A DNA stretch of 64,000 nt from Desulfovibrio piger ATCC 29098 (lineage in GTDB: Bacteria; Desulfobacterota; Desulfovibrionia; Desulfovibrionales; Desulfovibrionaceae): NCBI RefSeq assembly GCF_000156375.1, contig NZ_DS996355.1, forward strand, positions 262,646 to 326,645, read 5' to 3'. This document shows positions 1-7,676 of this stretch, piece after piece. The position numbers and the translations under genes were made by a program. Under the pieces are notes generated by a model, which saw nothing but the letters and a program-made list of their open reading frames with translations, was not told where the DNA came from and ran no database searches. Numbering within the stretch: position 1 is the stretch's first letter; each line of letters begins with the position of its first letter.

Positions 1-1604
1 CCTGCCAGGCCCCGGCCCGCGCCCCACATGGCCCCGGCCGTGACCGTGGCCCCGGCCAGGGCCGTCAGTTCCGGGTTGTCGGCCATGAGGCCGCTTGCCC
101 ACTGGATGGCATCCTGCAACGGGCCTTTGACCACGTCCAGCACGCGGTCCATGCCCTTTTCCCACTCGTTGGCCAGCCGGTTGAGATTCTCCTGCGTGGA
201 ACTGGTCATGACCGAAAACAATTTGTCGATCATGGCCTCGGGCTTGTTGGTGACACCGGCGTAGACCTCGCTGTAACGGCCTCCCCTGGCTTTTTCCAGG
301 GCGATGGCACCTTCACGAGCCTGCATGTCCCCGATGATCTCGGAAAAAATGCGGTTCTGGATGGCACCCATTTGGTTGCGGATCTCGTCGGCCCGTGCGC
401 CCGTGGCCCCCGGCAGCTCTTTCTTGAGGCGCTTGTATTCCTTGTTGCGTTCCACCAGGCCCTGGATGGCCCCCACGAAAGCCAGGTTCATGTCCTCGCC
501 GCGTTTGGCGGCATCGCGGTAAACGTGGGCCAGGTTGATGCCCTTTTTCGACAGGTTGCTGTAGGCTTCCTTGCTGTTGCGGAACGAGAGCAGGTTCTGG
601 TAGCGGTTGGCGGCCTCGGCGCTGTCGCCTGCGGCGTCGCGGACTATTTCCAGACCTGTCAAATGCTGTGCTGTGCCGCGCAGGCCGCGCATGTCGCCCG
701 TGGCGTTGAAGATGCTTGGCAGGTACTGGGCCATGTCGCGCGTTTCAAAGCTGCCCTCGGCCCCGGCCGTGAGCATCATGCCGAAGACCTTTTCCGCGTC
801 GGCCTTGGTGAACTGGCCGGATTTTGTCCCGGACAGCAGGGTGTTGGCGAAGTCCGCGCCCTCGGCCCCGGCGGCGGTGGCGGCCCGTTGGGTCAAGGGG
901 GCCAGGGCCTGGGTATCCTCAAAGGACATCCCCCCGGCCAGGAAAGCCCCGCGCATGGCCCGCGCGCTGTCCAGCGTGCCGCCGCCACGGGCCACGATCT
1001 GCTGATCCAGTGCCCGCAATTCAGTGACACCCGCCTTGATGCCCGCCTCGGTACGCTCATTGAAGGCCACGGTCGCGTCCTGAAGATACTGCCGTTCGCG
1101 GGCCATCGGAGCCGCCAGGGCGGTGCGGCCCACGGCCCCGGCCGCCATGATGCCCGCCCCGGCATCCACGGCCCCGTTTATGCCGTTGCCCAGCCCCTGC
1201 CCCAGACGGGCGGCCTGTCGGGTGACGGCCTGCATGCGGGACGAGACGCCGTCCAGCGTGCGGCGCAAGCGCCCGGCCTGGGCATCGGCCTGGGACAGGG
1301 ACTGTCCGGCATGCTGGCCGCTGCGGGCCATGTTCTCCAGGCTGCGGGTGGCGCCGTCGGCCTGCTGTTTGACGCTGCGCGGGCCGTTGCTGCGGGCAAG
1401 GGCATCGGTGGCCTCGCCCGCGTCACGGGCAGCGCGGCCCATGCCTTCCACGGCATCCCCGGCCTTGGCGGCCTGTTTGGCCACACCGCCCATGCCGCCT
1501 TCTGCCGTGCGTGAGGCGGCACGCACGGCATCCATGGCCTTTTTGGCCGGGCGGGAGAGGTCGTCCCGCAGGGAGAGTTGCACCTGTACGTCAAGATCGG
1601 CCAT
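1..1604 (-). CDS. Phage tail tape measure protein (3' end outside window)
   Basis: The frame opens with ATG at 1604 and stays open to base 1, giving at least 534 residues. The N-terminus (MADLDVQVQLSLRDDLSRP) is followed by a long Ala/Gly/Lys-rich, low-complexity helical stretch typical of tape measure proteins. Hydrophobic Ala/Gly segments (for example LTALAGATVTAGAMWGAG) appear near the window edge. The gene lies just downstream of the frameshifted tail chaperone, the usual place for tape measure genes, and its start overlaps the end of the frameshifted reading frame. The protein sets tail length and fills the tube. The C-terminus is unseen, so any lytic domain cannot be judged. Confidence 0.85.
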   Translation of the reverse strand, partial: MADLDVQVQLSLRDDLSRPAKKAMDAVRAASRTAEGGMGGVAKQAAKAGDAVEGMGRAARDAGEATDALARSNGPRSVKQQADGATRSLENMARSGQHAGQSLSQADAQAGRLRRTLDGVSSRMQAVTRQAARLGQGLGNGINGAVDAGAGIMAAGAVGRTALAAPMARERQYLQDATVAFNERTEAGIKAGVTELRALDQQIVARGGGTLDSARAMRGAFLAGGMSFEDTQALAPLTQRAATAAGAEGADFANTLLSGTKSGQFTKADAEKVFGMMLTAGAEGSFETRDMAQYLPSIFNATGDMRGLRGTAQHLTGLEIVRDAAGDSAEAANRYQNLLSFRNSKEAYSNLSKKGINLAHVYRDAAKRGEDMNLAFVGAIQGLVERNKEYKRLKKELPGATGARADEIRNQMGAIQNRIFSEIIGDMQAREGAIALEKARGGRYSEVYAGVTNKPEAMIDKLFSVMTSSTQENLNRLANEWEKGMDRVLDVVKGPLQDAIQWASGLMADNPELTALAGATVTAGAMWGAGRGLA

Positions 1605-2114
1605 GCTGCTTTTTCCATTGCCGCCAGTCCTGGCGCTTGCTGACACAAGTACGCCGCCCGGCGGGCTGTGCTTTTGGGGGATAGAATATCTCCAGGAATG
1701 CCTCGGCCTCCGGCAGGGTCAGGCCCCGCGCCTCCGCGAGGGTGAAGCCCTGCCGGACCAGCGCGGCCTGGGCTAGGCGGAGGGTTCGGCGCAGTTCTCC
1801 GCCGGGGCCGCGCCGGCGGCCACGAGTTTTTTTACCAGCTCGTCCTCGGCGTCTTTCAGGATGCCCCATTCCCTGGCGGCCAGACCGGCCAGCAGGCGGG
1901 CGCTCATTTTTTCCGCCGGGATGCCGTCCACGCTCAGGCAGGCGGCCCACTTGTGACGGTCGATGCGGGCTGCGCAGGCATTGGCCCCGGCCTCGGCCTG
2001 GGCGGCCTCGATGGCATTTTCCACGTCCGCCATGGTGGGCAGGCGCAGGGTAAAAGACCTGTGGCGCTGGCCTTCGTATTCCAGACCGCATGCAAACATT
2101 CCCTTGATTTCCAT
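1591..2114 (-). CDS. Tail assembly chaperone, predicted -1 frameshift product
   Basis: This is the extended form of the tail assembly protein starting at 2114. Translation would slip back one base on the A7 run at 1827-1833 and continue in the -1 frame to the stop at 1591-1593, giving about 174 residues. The -1 frame after the slip reads as sensible protein (QAALVRQGFTLAEARGLTLP), with the Ala/Leu/Glu-rich character of the second chaperone part. Myophages and siphophages commonly make two tail chaperones this way, and Mu itself uses a frameshift at gp41/gp42. The frameshift is inferred from the slippery run and from the coding appearance of the second frame; it has not been shown here. Confidence 0.7.
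1773..2114 (-). CDS. Phage tail assembly protein (gp41/gpE-like), unshifted form
   Basis: This 113-residue protein begins MEIKGMFACGLEYEGQ, a beta-rich start typical of phage tail assembly chaperones. A helical segment follows (ENAIEAAQAEAGAN). It sits directly between the tail tube gene and the tape measure gene, the standard location. The A7 slippery run is 10-12 codons upstream of the Pro-Ala-rich end, so the 0-frame product is the short chaperone. Only 2 bp separate it from the tube gene stop, so the two are probably translated from one late transcript. It assists polymerisation of the tube around the tape measure and is normally absent from the mature virion. Confidence 0.8.
   Translation of the reverse strand: MEIKGMFACGLEYEGQRHRSFTLRLPTMADVENAIEAAQAEAGANACAARIDRHKWAACLSVDGIPAEKMSARLLAGLAAREWGILKDAEDELVKKLVAAGAAPAENCAEPSA
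1827..1833 (-). promoter_or_regulatory. Slippery A7 heptamer for -1 ribosomal frameshift
   Basis: On the minus strand the 0-frame codons read GTA AAA AAA CTC, giving an A-AAA-AAA heptamer that fits the X-XXY-YYZ pattern. Slipping by -1 joins the chaperone to the open frame that ends at 1591. The sequence just downstream is very GC-rich and could form a stimulatory stem; I did not compute one. Confidence 0.7.
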
Positions 2115-2116
2115 AC

Positions 2117-2494
2117 CTATTCCTCCACACGCTCAACGGCAAAAAGTTTCAGATCGCGTCGGGCCTCGCCTTCGGCCTCGTACTGGTCGCTCACGCTCTG
2201 CACGCAGCAGCCGGTGTACGAGACGCGCTTGCCGTTGCCCGAGACGGGGTAGATGGTCAGCTTGGCATCGAAGACCTTCCACCAGTCCAGCGGATCGCCG
2301 TCCACGGGGATGGGCACGGTGACGGACAGCTCATGCGTGACGATGCCCAGGCAGTAGCCGCTGATGGTGCGCTTGCGGCGCATGGTCTTGACCGGCATGT
2401 AACCGGTGTTGCTGTCATTGGAGACGGAGACGCATTCGATCTCCTTGCCGTCCACCTCCAGGACGACGGCCCCCACATATTCCTGAATGGCCAT
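2117..2494 (-). CDS. Phage tail tube protein (Mu gpM-like)
   Basis: A 125-residue protein starting MAIQEYVGAVVLEVDGKEIE. Its alternating beta pattern, with a Gly/Asp-rich turn at PVDGDPLDWW, fits the contractile-tail tube family. It is immediately upstream of the tail chaperone gene (2-bp gap), which supports the call. In Mu the tube gene directly follows the sheath gene; here about 2.2 kb of cargo separates them (2500-4711). The tube lines the inside of the sheath and conducts DNA into the host. The ATG is preceded by an AAGGAGC-type ribosome binding site. Confidence 0.78.
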   Translation of the reverse strand: MAIQEYVGAVVLEVDGKEIECVSVSNDSNTGYMPVKTMRRKRTISGYCLGIVTHELSVTVPIPVDGDPLDWWKVFDAKLTIYPVSGNGKRVSYTGCCVQSVSDQYEAEGEARRDLKLFAVERVEE

Positions 2495-2506
2495 GTTTGC
2501 TCCTTG

Positions 2507-2625
2507 CTTCAGCCGTTGCGACGAAGGAAGCTACGGATGAAGACAGTAATGTGTTACACGGCAGGACAGACAACGAAAGGCGCTGTCGCTATCCGTAAGC
2601 CCGCTGGCGCGGGCAACGGCTACCG
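2507..2625 (+). repeat. Dispersed repeat R1, copy A
   Basis: About 100-119 bp starting CTTCAGCCGTTGCGACGAAG. It recurs, strongly conserved, in the opposite orientation at 10190-10286 and 17301-17420. Here it is non-coding. It lies directly upstream of the tail tube gene and beside repeat R2 copy 1. The three copies differ by scattered substitutions, so they are not recent duplicates. Confidence 0.85.
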
Positions 2626-2655
2626 CGTGTGTTGGATGGGGGCCTTCAGGAAATA

Positions 2656-2729
2656 CGAAAGCCCCGTGCCGCCACTATGTGGCGACACGGGGCCGGAAAA
2701 AAGGTCGAAGGTGTTCAGCGGTTCAGGTT
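2656..2729. repeat. Dispersed repeat R2, copy 1 (hairpin plus conserved tail)
   Basis: The left part is a long perfect hairpin, CCCCGTGCCGCCAC-TAT-GTGGCGACACGGGG with minor asymmetry. A conserved tail follows (AAAAAAGGTCGAAGGTGTTC). The same unit occurs at 18008-18078, and a tail-only version at 10021-10053. Read on the minus strand it could terminate transcription of the small gene at 2728-2928 before the tube gene. Confidence 0.8.
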
Positions 2730-2928
2730 AGGCGGGGGACTCCATCCGGCTCAGGGCCTCGATGATGCCCTGATAGATGTCCTCAAGGCTCAGGTATAGG
2801 CCCTGCACATCCTGGGTATCCATGTCCACCCGCGCATCCACGGGCAGGGAGCACAGCAGGCGCTGTTGCCAGCGGATACGGGCGGCGGCGTCATGCAGCA
2901 GGTCAGCGGGAAGGCGCGCGTTATCCAT
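2728..2928 (-). CDS. Small hypothetical phage protein
   Basis: A 66-residue acidic protein (MDNARLPADLLHDAAARIRW). Its start overlaps the 3' end of the Rha gene by 8 bp, which suggests translational coupling. It is predicted to be mostly helical, with no membrane segment and no motif I recognise. It belongs to the three-gene minus-strand cargo set with Rha and the ribbon-helix-helix protein. Its 3' end runs into repeat R2 copy 1. Function unknown. Confidence 0.6.
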   Translation of the reverse strand: MDNARLPADLLHDAAARIRWQQRLLCSLPVDARVDMDTQDVQGLYLSLEDIYQGIIEALSRMESPA

Positions 2929-3601
2929 GACACACCTCCAGCAAATTCCCCTGCACGGGCAGGGCGGGGCGCTCGGACGCTCTTTCTTCCAGCCAGCCCA
3001 GCGCCTGTGCGGCCTTGAGCAGACGGGAGACCTCGCGCCCGTTCACGTCCAGCAGTTTGGCAATGCTGTGCTTGCCAAGCCCCATAGCGTGGTAGCGCAC
3101 GGCCTGGCGTACCCGGCGCTTCTGGGCAGGGCCGAGACGCCAGAAAAGCTGGGCGGTCTCGGTTCGGGCCTCGTCCAGTCCTTGCTGGTAAGCGGCTTCG
3201 CGGATACGTTCGGCCCTGTCTTCCAGAGCCGCCGCCTCCAGCATATTGAAGGCTTCGATGTAGCGCAGCTTCCAGCGGACGGCCTCGGCTCCTGTGAAGC
3301 CCATGACCAGCAAGGAGAAACCGTCACGGGTAAGAAGGTAGGCACGGTCTTTGCGAATGCCCCCGGAATGAGGCAAAAACGTATCGATTTCTATGGGCTC
3401 AAAATTGAGCCGATAGAAAGATTCCGGGCACTTGGAACGCAATTTGGCAATATCGCGCAGGACATTTTTGTGGCTACGGTTGAAATGGTGCGCCAGCACG
3501 TCCGAACGCACGGCAGGCTTGTTTTGCTCTGTTAGGTCGACGCAGATGGTGGAGTTGTCATTGATGAATGACGCAGCTTGCGATATGCTGTTTTCAGCCA
3601 T
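2921..3601 (-). CDS. Rha-family phage regulatory protein
   Basis: A 226-residue protein. The ATG at 3601 was chosen over an upstream ATG because GGAGGTGTATC precedes it. The N-terminal half (about residues 20-110) carries the Rha pattern: SDVLAHHFNRSHKNVLRDI, a central YLLTRDGFSLLVMGFTG, and KLRYIEAFNMLE. The C-terminal half has a helix-turn-helix-like segment (HSIAKLLDVNGREVSRLLKA). Rha proteins act in phages as host-dependent regulators that can block growth in some hosts; targets are not known here. Placement in the tail cluster rather than the early region is unusual and marks this as inserted cargo. Confidence 0.85.
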   Translation of the reverse strand: MAENSISQAASFINDNSTICVDLTEQNKPAVRSDVLAHHFNRSHKNVLRDIAKLRSKCPESFYRLNFEPIEIDTFLPHSGGIRKDRAYLLTRDGFSLLVMGFTGAEAVRWKLRYIEAFNMLEAAALEDRAERIREAAYQQGLDEARTETAQLFWRLGPAQKRRVRQAVRYHAMGLGKHSIAKLLDVNGREVSRLLKAAQALGWLEERASERPALPVQGNLLEVCHG

Positions 3602-3673
3602 GATACACCTCCGTGAAAGGTGGTTATGGTTAGGCGTTGTCAAAAGGTTCCAGCTTTTGGCAACGCCATTTTT

Positions 3674-3835
3674 TTAGCTTCTCCAGCCCGGAAAAGCCTT
3701 GTCCAATGCCTCGAACAAGACGGCCTTGAGGGTCTTCTTGTTTTTGACCGCCAACAATTTGAGCTTGTGGCGTTCTTCCTCTGACACCCGCACGGTCACA
3801 GTGACCGCATATTTTTCGGGTTCAGCCTTGCGCAT
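3674..3835 (-). CDS. Small ribbon-helix-helix DNA-binding protein
   Basis: A 53-residue protein, MRKAEPEKYAVTVTVRVSEE to the C-terminal PGWRS. A short beta strand (AVTVTVRVSEEE) precedes two helices (RHKLKLLAVKNKK and LKAVLFEALDKAF), the Arc/CopG ribbon-helix-helix layout. A strong AGGAGGTGAG site precedes the ATG. It is 72 bp upstream of Rha on the same strand and probably represses this small cargo operon. It could also be an orphan antitoxin, but no toxin-like partner is adjacent. Confidence 0.7.
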   Translation of the reverse strand: MRKAEPEKYAVTVTVRVSEEERHKLKLLAVKNKKTLKAVLFEALDKAFPGWRS

Positions 3836-3892
3836 CTCACCTCCTCATTTTTTGAAAAAATGACAAATTGCAGTCAAAACGTCAATAAAAAT

Positions 3893-3911
3893 TTGCGCGC
3901 CTATTGGCAGC
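3893..3911 (+). repeat. 19-bp recurrent motif, copy a
   Basis: The sequence is TTGCGCGCCTATTGGCAGC. It is one of four near-identical 19-mers in the prophage (others at 18094, 25205 and 27515), consensus TTGCGYKYYTATTGGCAGC. This copy is between the ribbon-helix-helix gene and the plus-strand cargo gene. Confidence 0.65.
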
Positions 3912-4008
3912 AAAGCAGGAAACTGTTGTAATAAACAAGGGCCTACGGCCTTGACTCTCCCGAAAAAGGTAGCTGGGACAGCCAATTTCGCGACAGACAG
4001 GTGTTCGT

Positions 4009-4614
4009 ATGATGGAAAATTATCCGCAGCCATGTGTGGATCTGGTACTCTCGGAAGAATTTCATATCGTTGTTCTGTTTATGCAGCCCAAATCCAAGTC
4101 CTGGCCGCTTGTGCGGCAATATTGCCAAAAAGCGGACTGGTTTTATGAGCAAGGTGGGTATACGGCTGCCTGTTTCAAAGAATTTTCACCAAGAATACAA
4201 TACCTATTTGCAATCGAAGACATTACATGCGGATGGAAAACGGTTCACTACTTTGTGAAAGGACGCAGGGTTGACCATCTTTACCTTTTACCGTGGATAT
4301 CTTGTTACCATGAGGCTGTTCGCTGCAATGACTACAGGGCCTACTGCCATACCATCTACAGCGAACCAAAACCCGTTCACCGTGACATGTATATCCACGT
4401 TTGCCTTGGCGGCGAAAAGGAAAGGAATAATTCTCCAGAAATCGAAATCGCTCCGCGTCGCTATTTGCTCCCTTGCAGAAAAATGCGCTTCTTCCCTGAA
4501 GAACACGCAGGGCATCCGAGTTCTTTGCAGGATTTATTCCAAGCAGAGGCCGTAGTAAGCGGCTATGTCAACTGCCCCTTTCTCCACCCAGAAGATTTTA
4601 GGGTGCTGTCATAA
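4009..4614 (+). CDS. Unknown protein, plus-strand cargo gene in the prophage
   Basis: A 201-residue protein starting MMENYPQPCVDLVLSEEFHI. It is rich in Cys, His, Tyr and Trp (for example HYFVKGRRVDHLYLLPWISC) and has no signal peptide or membrane segment. It opposes all neighbouring late genes and is clearly less GC-rich than they are, features of a 'moron' added to the phage and expressed from its own promoter. A convergent terminator at 4658-4690 isolates it from the sheath gene. I do not recognise the family; superinfection exclusion or anti-defence would be typical roles for such a gene but are not shown. Confidence 0.6.
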   Translation: MMENYPQPCVDLVLSEEFHIVVLFMQPKSKSWPLVRQYCQKADWFYEQGGYTAACFKEFSPRIQYLFAIEDITCGWKTVHYFVKGRRVDHLYLLPWISCYHEAVRCNDYRAYCHTIYSEPKPVHRDMYIHVCLGGEKERNNSPEIEIAPRRYLLPCRKMRFFPEEHAGHPSSLQDLFQAEAVVSGYVNCPFLHPEDFRVLS

Positions 4615-4657
4615 GAAACGCCCCATACCGCTAGGTGGGGAAGGGATTAAAAAGCGG

Positions 4658-4690
4658 AAAAGGCCGGGATCACCTCCCGGCCTTTTCTTT
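4658..4690. terminator. Bidirectional terminator between cargo gene and sheath gene
   Basis: The stem AAAAGGCCGGGA pairs with TCCCGGCCTTTT around a 5-nt loop, and T-rich sequence follows on both strands. It lies between the convergent genes ending at 4614 (+) and 4712 (-). Confidence 0.85.
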
Positions 4691-4711
4691 TGCCCTTCCT
4701 CTTTCCTTCCC

Positions 4712-6172
4712 CTACAGCCGCAGGTCGATGACGCCCGCGAAGACGTGCAGGCCGTTGACCACGTCGGACGGGATGCGGCAGTCCAGGCGGTTGGGGTCTT
4801 GCAGATCGCGTTCGCAGATGACCCCGGCGGCGTTGGCCTCCACTTCCTCCACGATCTCCAGCTGTTCCAGCTGGCGCAGCACGTCCAGCACCTCGCTGCG
4901 GACCTTGGGCGGCGTGCGGGTGGACAGTTTTTCGCGCGGGAAGCGCAGGTCAATGCGCTCCTTCACGGTTCGGGCCACATAGTCCAGAGTGCGGATGGTG
5001 GTCATGTCCAGCAGGGAAATGTCCGTGGCCCCGGCGGCATTGCGGGTATAGGTGGAGATGGCGCGCACTATCTGCACCACCTCGCCCGGCCCCACCTCCA
5101 GCGGGGTCACGCCATTTTTGAGGGCCACCTCCTGCTCGGTACGGGACAGGCGGGAGGATTCCGGGGGCACGGCCACGCCGGTGAGGACCAGGGTATTGAG
5201 CGGCCGGGCCGGGTCCTCCTCGCTGGCGGCTACGGCGCAGTAGGCAGCGGAAAGCGTCTCCGGAAGGCTGGGGCTGCCGGGCAGGCAGGCCAGGGAGATG
5301 CGGCCGCTGTTGAGCTGACCGGCCAGGGTGGTACAAAGAGACAGGGTATCCGTACTGCCCAGCCAGGCCGTGGCCCGGCGCTGCTCCAGCGGGCCGCTCA
5401 CCTTGTCCAGGTGCTCACGCAGGGCCGTGAGCTGTTCCTGCACGGCCCAGGGCAGACAGTACAGCGTATAATCCGCGCCGAAGACGGCGGCCAGGGCCTC
5501 GGTGATGTCGGGGTCTTTCTGGCCGCCGCTCATTTTTGTGACGGTAGCCGTCAGGCCGGGAGCCGTGCAGCTGGCGGACAGCGTGATCTTGTTGCCGATG
5601 GTGCCCTTGTTTTTGGCGGTCAGGGTCAGATAGGGGGGCGGAGCGACCTGCTCGCCTTCGCCGTCCGGGTCTTCGGGCGTGACCACCGTGGCCGAAACGG
5701 GCAGGGACTGCTCTGCATTGAGGGCGGCGGCCAGTTCGTCCAGGACGTTTTGGGCCGTATCCTGCGAGGCGGCGGCCACGGCCACGCTGGTGTCGGCGAT
5801 GGTCAGGGAGACCACGCCCGCGCCGGTGGCCGTGCCTGTCAGCTCCAGCTTGCCGCTGGCGGCCACGCCCGCCTCGTCCGGGGGCACGGGCAGCACGGAC
5901 AGGTCCAGGTACTGGTAGGCGCGGATGGCGGCCTGCACCATGAGCTGGGCCTGGCTGCCGTAGCCGAACAGCGCGCCCGCCGTGGCGTCATCGTAGATCT
6001 GGACAGGAACCAGCGGGGCGTCGCTGTCTTCGGCCTTCTGGGCGATGATGAGCATTTTCTGGCTGTTGGCGGCCAGGGTGCGCACGGCGTTGGTGGTATT
6101 GAACTCGAAATATTTTCCCGGCTTGCGGATGCTGGCCGGGATCTGGTCGAAAGAGATGTTCGTGCTGGCCAT
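4712..6172 (-). CDS. Contractile tail sheath protein (Mu gpL-like)
   Basis: A 486-residue protein, close to the length of Mu gpL. The N-terminus (MASTNISFDQIPASIRKPGK) and the segment GSQAQLMVQAAIRAYQYL fit the Mu-like sheath family. The C-terminal half has the conserved pattern TIRTLDYVARTVKERIDLRF and ends IPSDVVNGLHVFAGVIDLRL. It directly follows the DUF2635 gene with no gap. The protein polymerises around the tube and contracts during injection. The next gene toward the tail tip is cargo rather than the tube gene. Confidence 0.92.
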   Translation of the reverse strand: MASTNISFDQIPASIRKPGKYFEFNTTNAVRTLAANSQKMLIIAQKAEDSDAPLVPVQIYDDATAGALFGYGSQAQLMVQAAIRAYQYLDLSVLPVPPDEAGVAASGKLELTGTATGAGVVSLTIADTSVAVAAASQDTAQNVLDELAAALNAEQSLPVSATVVTPEDPDGEGEQVAPPPYLTLTAKNKGTIGNKITLSASCTAPGLTATVTKMSGGQKDPDITEALAAVFGADYTLYCLPWAVQEQLTALREHLDKVSGPLEQRRATAWLGSTDTLSLCTTLAGQLNSGRISLACLPGSPSLPETLSAAYCAVAASEEDPARPLNTLVLTGVAVPPESSRLSRTEQEVALKNGVTPLEVGPGEVVQIVRAISTYTRNAAGATDISLLDMTTIRTLDYVARTVKERIDLRFPREKLSTRTPPKVRSEVLDVLRQLEQLEIVEEVEANAAGVICERDLQDPNRLDCRIPSDVVNGLHVFAGVIDLRL

Positions 6173-6379
6173 TTATGCCTCCTCAGCGTCCGGCGTCACA
6201 ACGGCCAGGTGGGCGACCCTCTGGGGGGCGCTCACCAGCTCGCCGCTGTGCAGGCGGCGCAGATAGTAGGCCGTGGCCGGGACGGACACGGGCTGATCGT
6301 CGGTGATGTAGCGGCGCGGGGCGTCCTCGCGGGGGACGCGCAGGCCGGGGGCTGCTTTGACGTAGAGTTCAACGCCCAT
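6173..6379 (-). CDS. DUF2635 family phage protein (gp38-like)
   Basis: A 68-residue protein starting MGVELYVKAAPGLRVPRED, the usual DUF2635 pattern of a short beta-rich chain with a Tyr-Leu-Arg-Arg segment in the second half. It sits between the gp37-like and sheath genes exactly as in Mu-like phages. Its stop abuts the sheath start. A structural or assembly role is assumed from position only. Confidence 0.8.
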   Translation of the reverse strand: MGVELYVKAAPGLRVPREDAPRRYITDDQPVSVPATAYYLRRLHSGELVSAPQRVAHLAVVTPDAEEA

Positions 6380-6389
6380 AGGGCTCTCC

Positions 6390-7064
6390 TTATATGCGGA
6401 TATTGAGGGTCAGGTGGTCTTCCAGCAGGGGCGGATCAGTGGCCGGGTCCTGCGGCGGTTTGCACCAGTAGCGCAGGGCCAGCCCTTCCAGCGGCGGCAG
6501 CCAGGGATCGTCCCCGGCATGCGCCTTGCCCGGCAGGGGCTGGCCGTCGGGCGGCAGGTAGCCGCCAGCATCGGTGCCCAGGGGGCGCTCACAGGGCGCT
6601 CGCAGCCTGGCCTGTACACGGCAGAGCCAGTCCTGGGCAAAGACGGCCAGGCTGCCCGCCTGTACCTGGCCGGAGAACAGGCTGCGGATGCGGCCGGGGC
6701 GCAGGTAGTCCACACCGTCCAGGGCATAGTCCTGCATGGCGGTGAGACGGGCCACGTCGGTCAGCATGGCATAGGCCCCCGCCGTGGCCGGGCCGCCCGT
6801 GCGCGGGCCTTCCGTGCGGGGGCTGTAGGCCGCCGCTATGCTGGTGAAGGTCAGCACGCTTTCAAAGCGGGTGCGGGCCGTATCCAGGGCTTTGGCCTCC
6901 GTGGCACCGGCAAACGTCACCCAGATGGCCGGGACGGAGGGATAGACGTTTTTCCAGTCGCCCAGCAGCTCGCCGCCATAGCTGCCCACAAAACGCAGGT
7001 ACGGCAGGCGGGCCTCATGGATACGCCGGATCATGGCGCTTTCGATGGCGGCAATGGGGTACAC
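6390..7064 (-). CDS. DUF1834 / gp37-like phage protein
   Basis: A 224-residue protein starting MYPIAAIESAMIRRIHEARL. The segment WKNVYPSVPAIWVTFAGATE matches the gp37-like (DUF1834) pattern. Position between the gp36-like and DUF2635 genes agrees. In Mu-like phages the group between capsid and sheath works at the head-tail joint or tail terminator. The C-terminus ends in a beta strand (EDHLTLNIRI). Confidence 0.8.
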   Translation of the reverse strand: MYPIAAIESAMIRRIHEARLPYLRFVGSYGGELLGDWKNVYPSVPAIWVTFAGATEAKALDTARTRFESVLTFTSIAAAYSPRTEGPRTGGPATAGAYAMLTDVARLTAMQDYALDGVDYLRPGRIRSLFSGQVQAGSLAVFAQDWLCRVQARLRAPCERPLGTDAGGYLPPDGQPLPGKAHAGDDPWLPPLEGLALRYWCKPPQDPATDPPLLEDHLTLNIRI

Positions 7065-7079
7065 GGGGGCTCCTTGCGA

Positions 7080-7676
7080 CTAGAAGAAACGGTCATGGCA
7101 TCCGGGCGCGAACTCCACGCCCGTTTCCGGGGGCTGCGGCTCCGGAGCGTCCGGCGGCGTGGGCACGACGATCTCCGCCGCGCCCTTTGCCACGTCCTTG
7201 AGCCAGGCCAGGGCGGCCTTGTAGCGGGCCTCCACATCCTCGGGCACCTGCATGCCGAATCCGGCCGTCAGGTGGTAGCGGGCCATGTCGCAGACGAAAG
7301 CCCGCAGGGGTTGGGGCACGCCCGCCGTGGTGTCCAGCGGCACGGCCAGGCGCACGGCCAGGTAGCTGTCCGCCTCGCGGCTGGCCTGGTCCAGGGCCGT
7401 GGCCACGCGCTCCACGTCATAGGCCGGGGGCTGGTCGCCTTCCCCCTGATTATCCGCCTGCGGCCAGTCATCCGTGAACACGGGCGGGCCGCAGGCGTCC
7501 AGGGCATCGCTTTCCGGCAACGGGGCCAGCCCGATCAGCTCTTGCAGGCCGAAACGGGCCGTCATGTCCGCCGGGCTGGCATAGTGCGACCGAAGGCGCT
7601 CCGCAGGAGCGTGCCCGTCCGAGCGCAGCGAGCTACGGGCATCGACAGCAGCGCTTGCCGGGAAGGCGTCAGGCAT
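7080..7676 (-). CDS. DUF1320 / gp36-like phage protein with inserted N-terminal segment
   Basis: The core starts at SHYASPADMTARFGLQELIG, the usual N-terminus of gp36-like DUF1320 proteins, and continues with the helical part ATALDQASREADSYLAVRLA. The predicted start at 7676 adds about 30 residues (MPDAFPASAAVDARSSLRSD) encoded by a palindromic repeat-like stretch at 7595-7640. That extension is not typical of the family. It may be a repeat insertion that created a new N-terminus, or a start nearer the core may be used. The protein is thought to act in head completion. Confidence 0.8.
   Translation of the reverse strand: MPDAFPASAAVDARSSLRSDGHAPAERLRSHYASPADMTARFGLQELIGLAPLPESDALDACGPPVFTDDWPQADNQGEGDQPPAYDVERVATALDQASREADSYLAVRLAVPLDTTAGVPQPLRAFVCDMARYHLTAGFGMQVPEDVEARYKAALAWLKDVAKGAAEIVVPTPPDAPEPQPPETGVEFAPGCHDRFF
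7595..7640. repeat. Palindromic repeat-like element in the gp36 5' end
   Basis: Two nested inverted repeats, GCGCTCC-GCA-GGAGCG and GCCCGT...ACGGGC, lie within 45 bp. The element encodes the atypical N-terminal extension of the DUF1320 protein and looks like a REP/RIP-type element. No second copy was seen in the window. Confidence 0.45.

Noticed and set aside
372-1514. Long plus-strand open frame opposite the tape measure gene
   Set aside because: It is antisense to a well-supported phage gene, starts without a binding site and reads as low-complexity Gly/His/Ala sequence typical of the opposite strand of GC-rich genes. Similar plus-strand frames at 4565-6406, 6414-7832, 7675-10194, 11140-12189, 12263-13912, 21907-23475 and 23315-25060 were rejected for the same reason.
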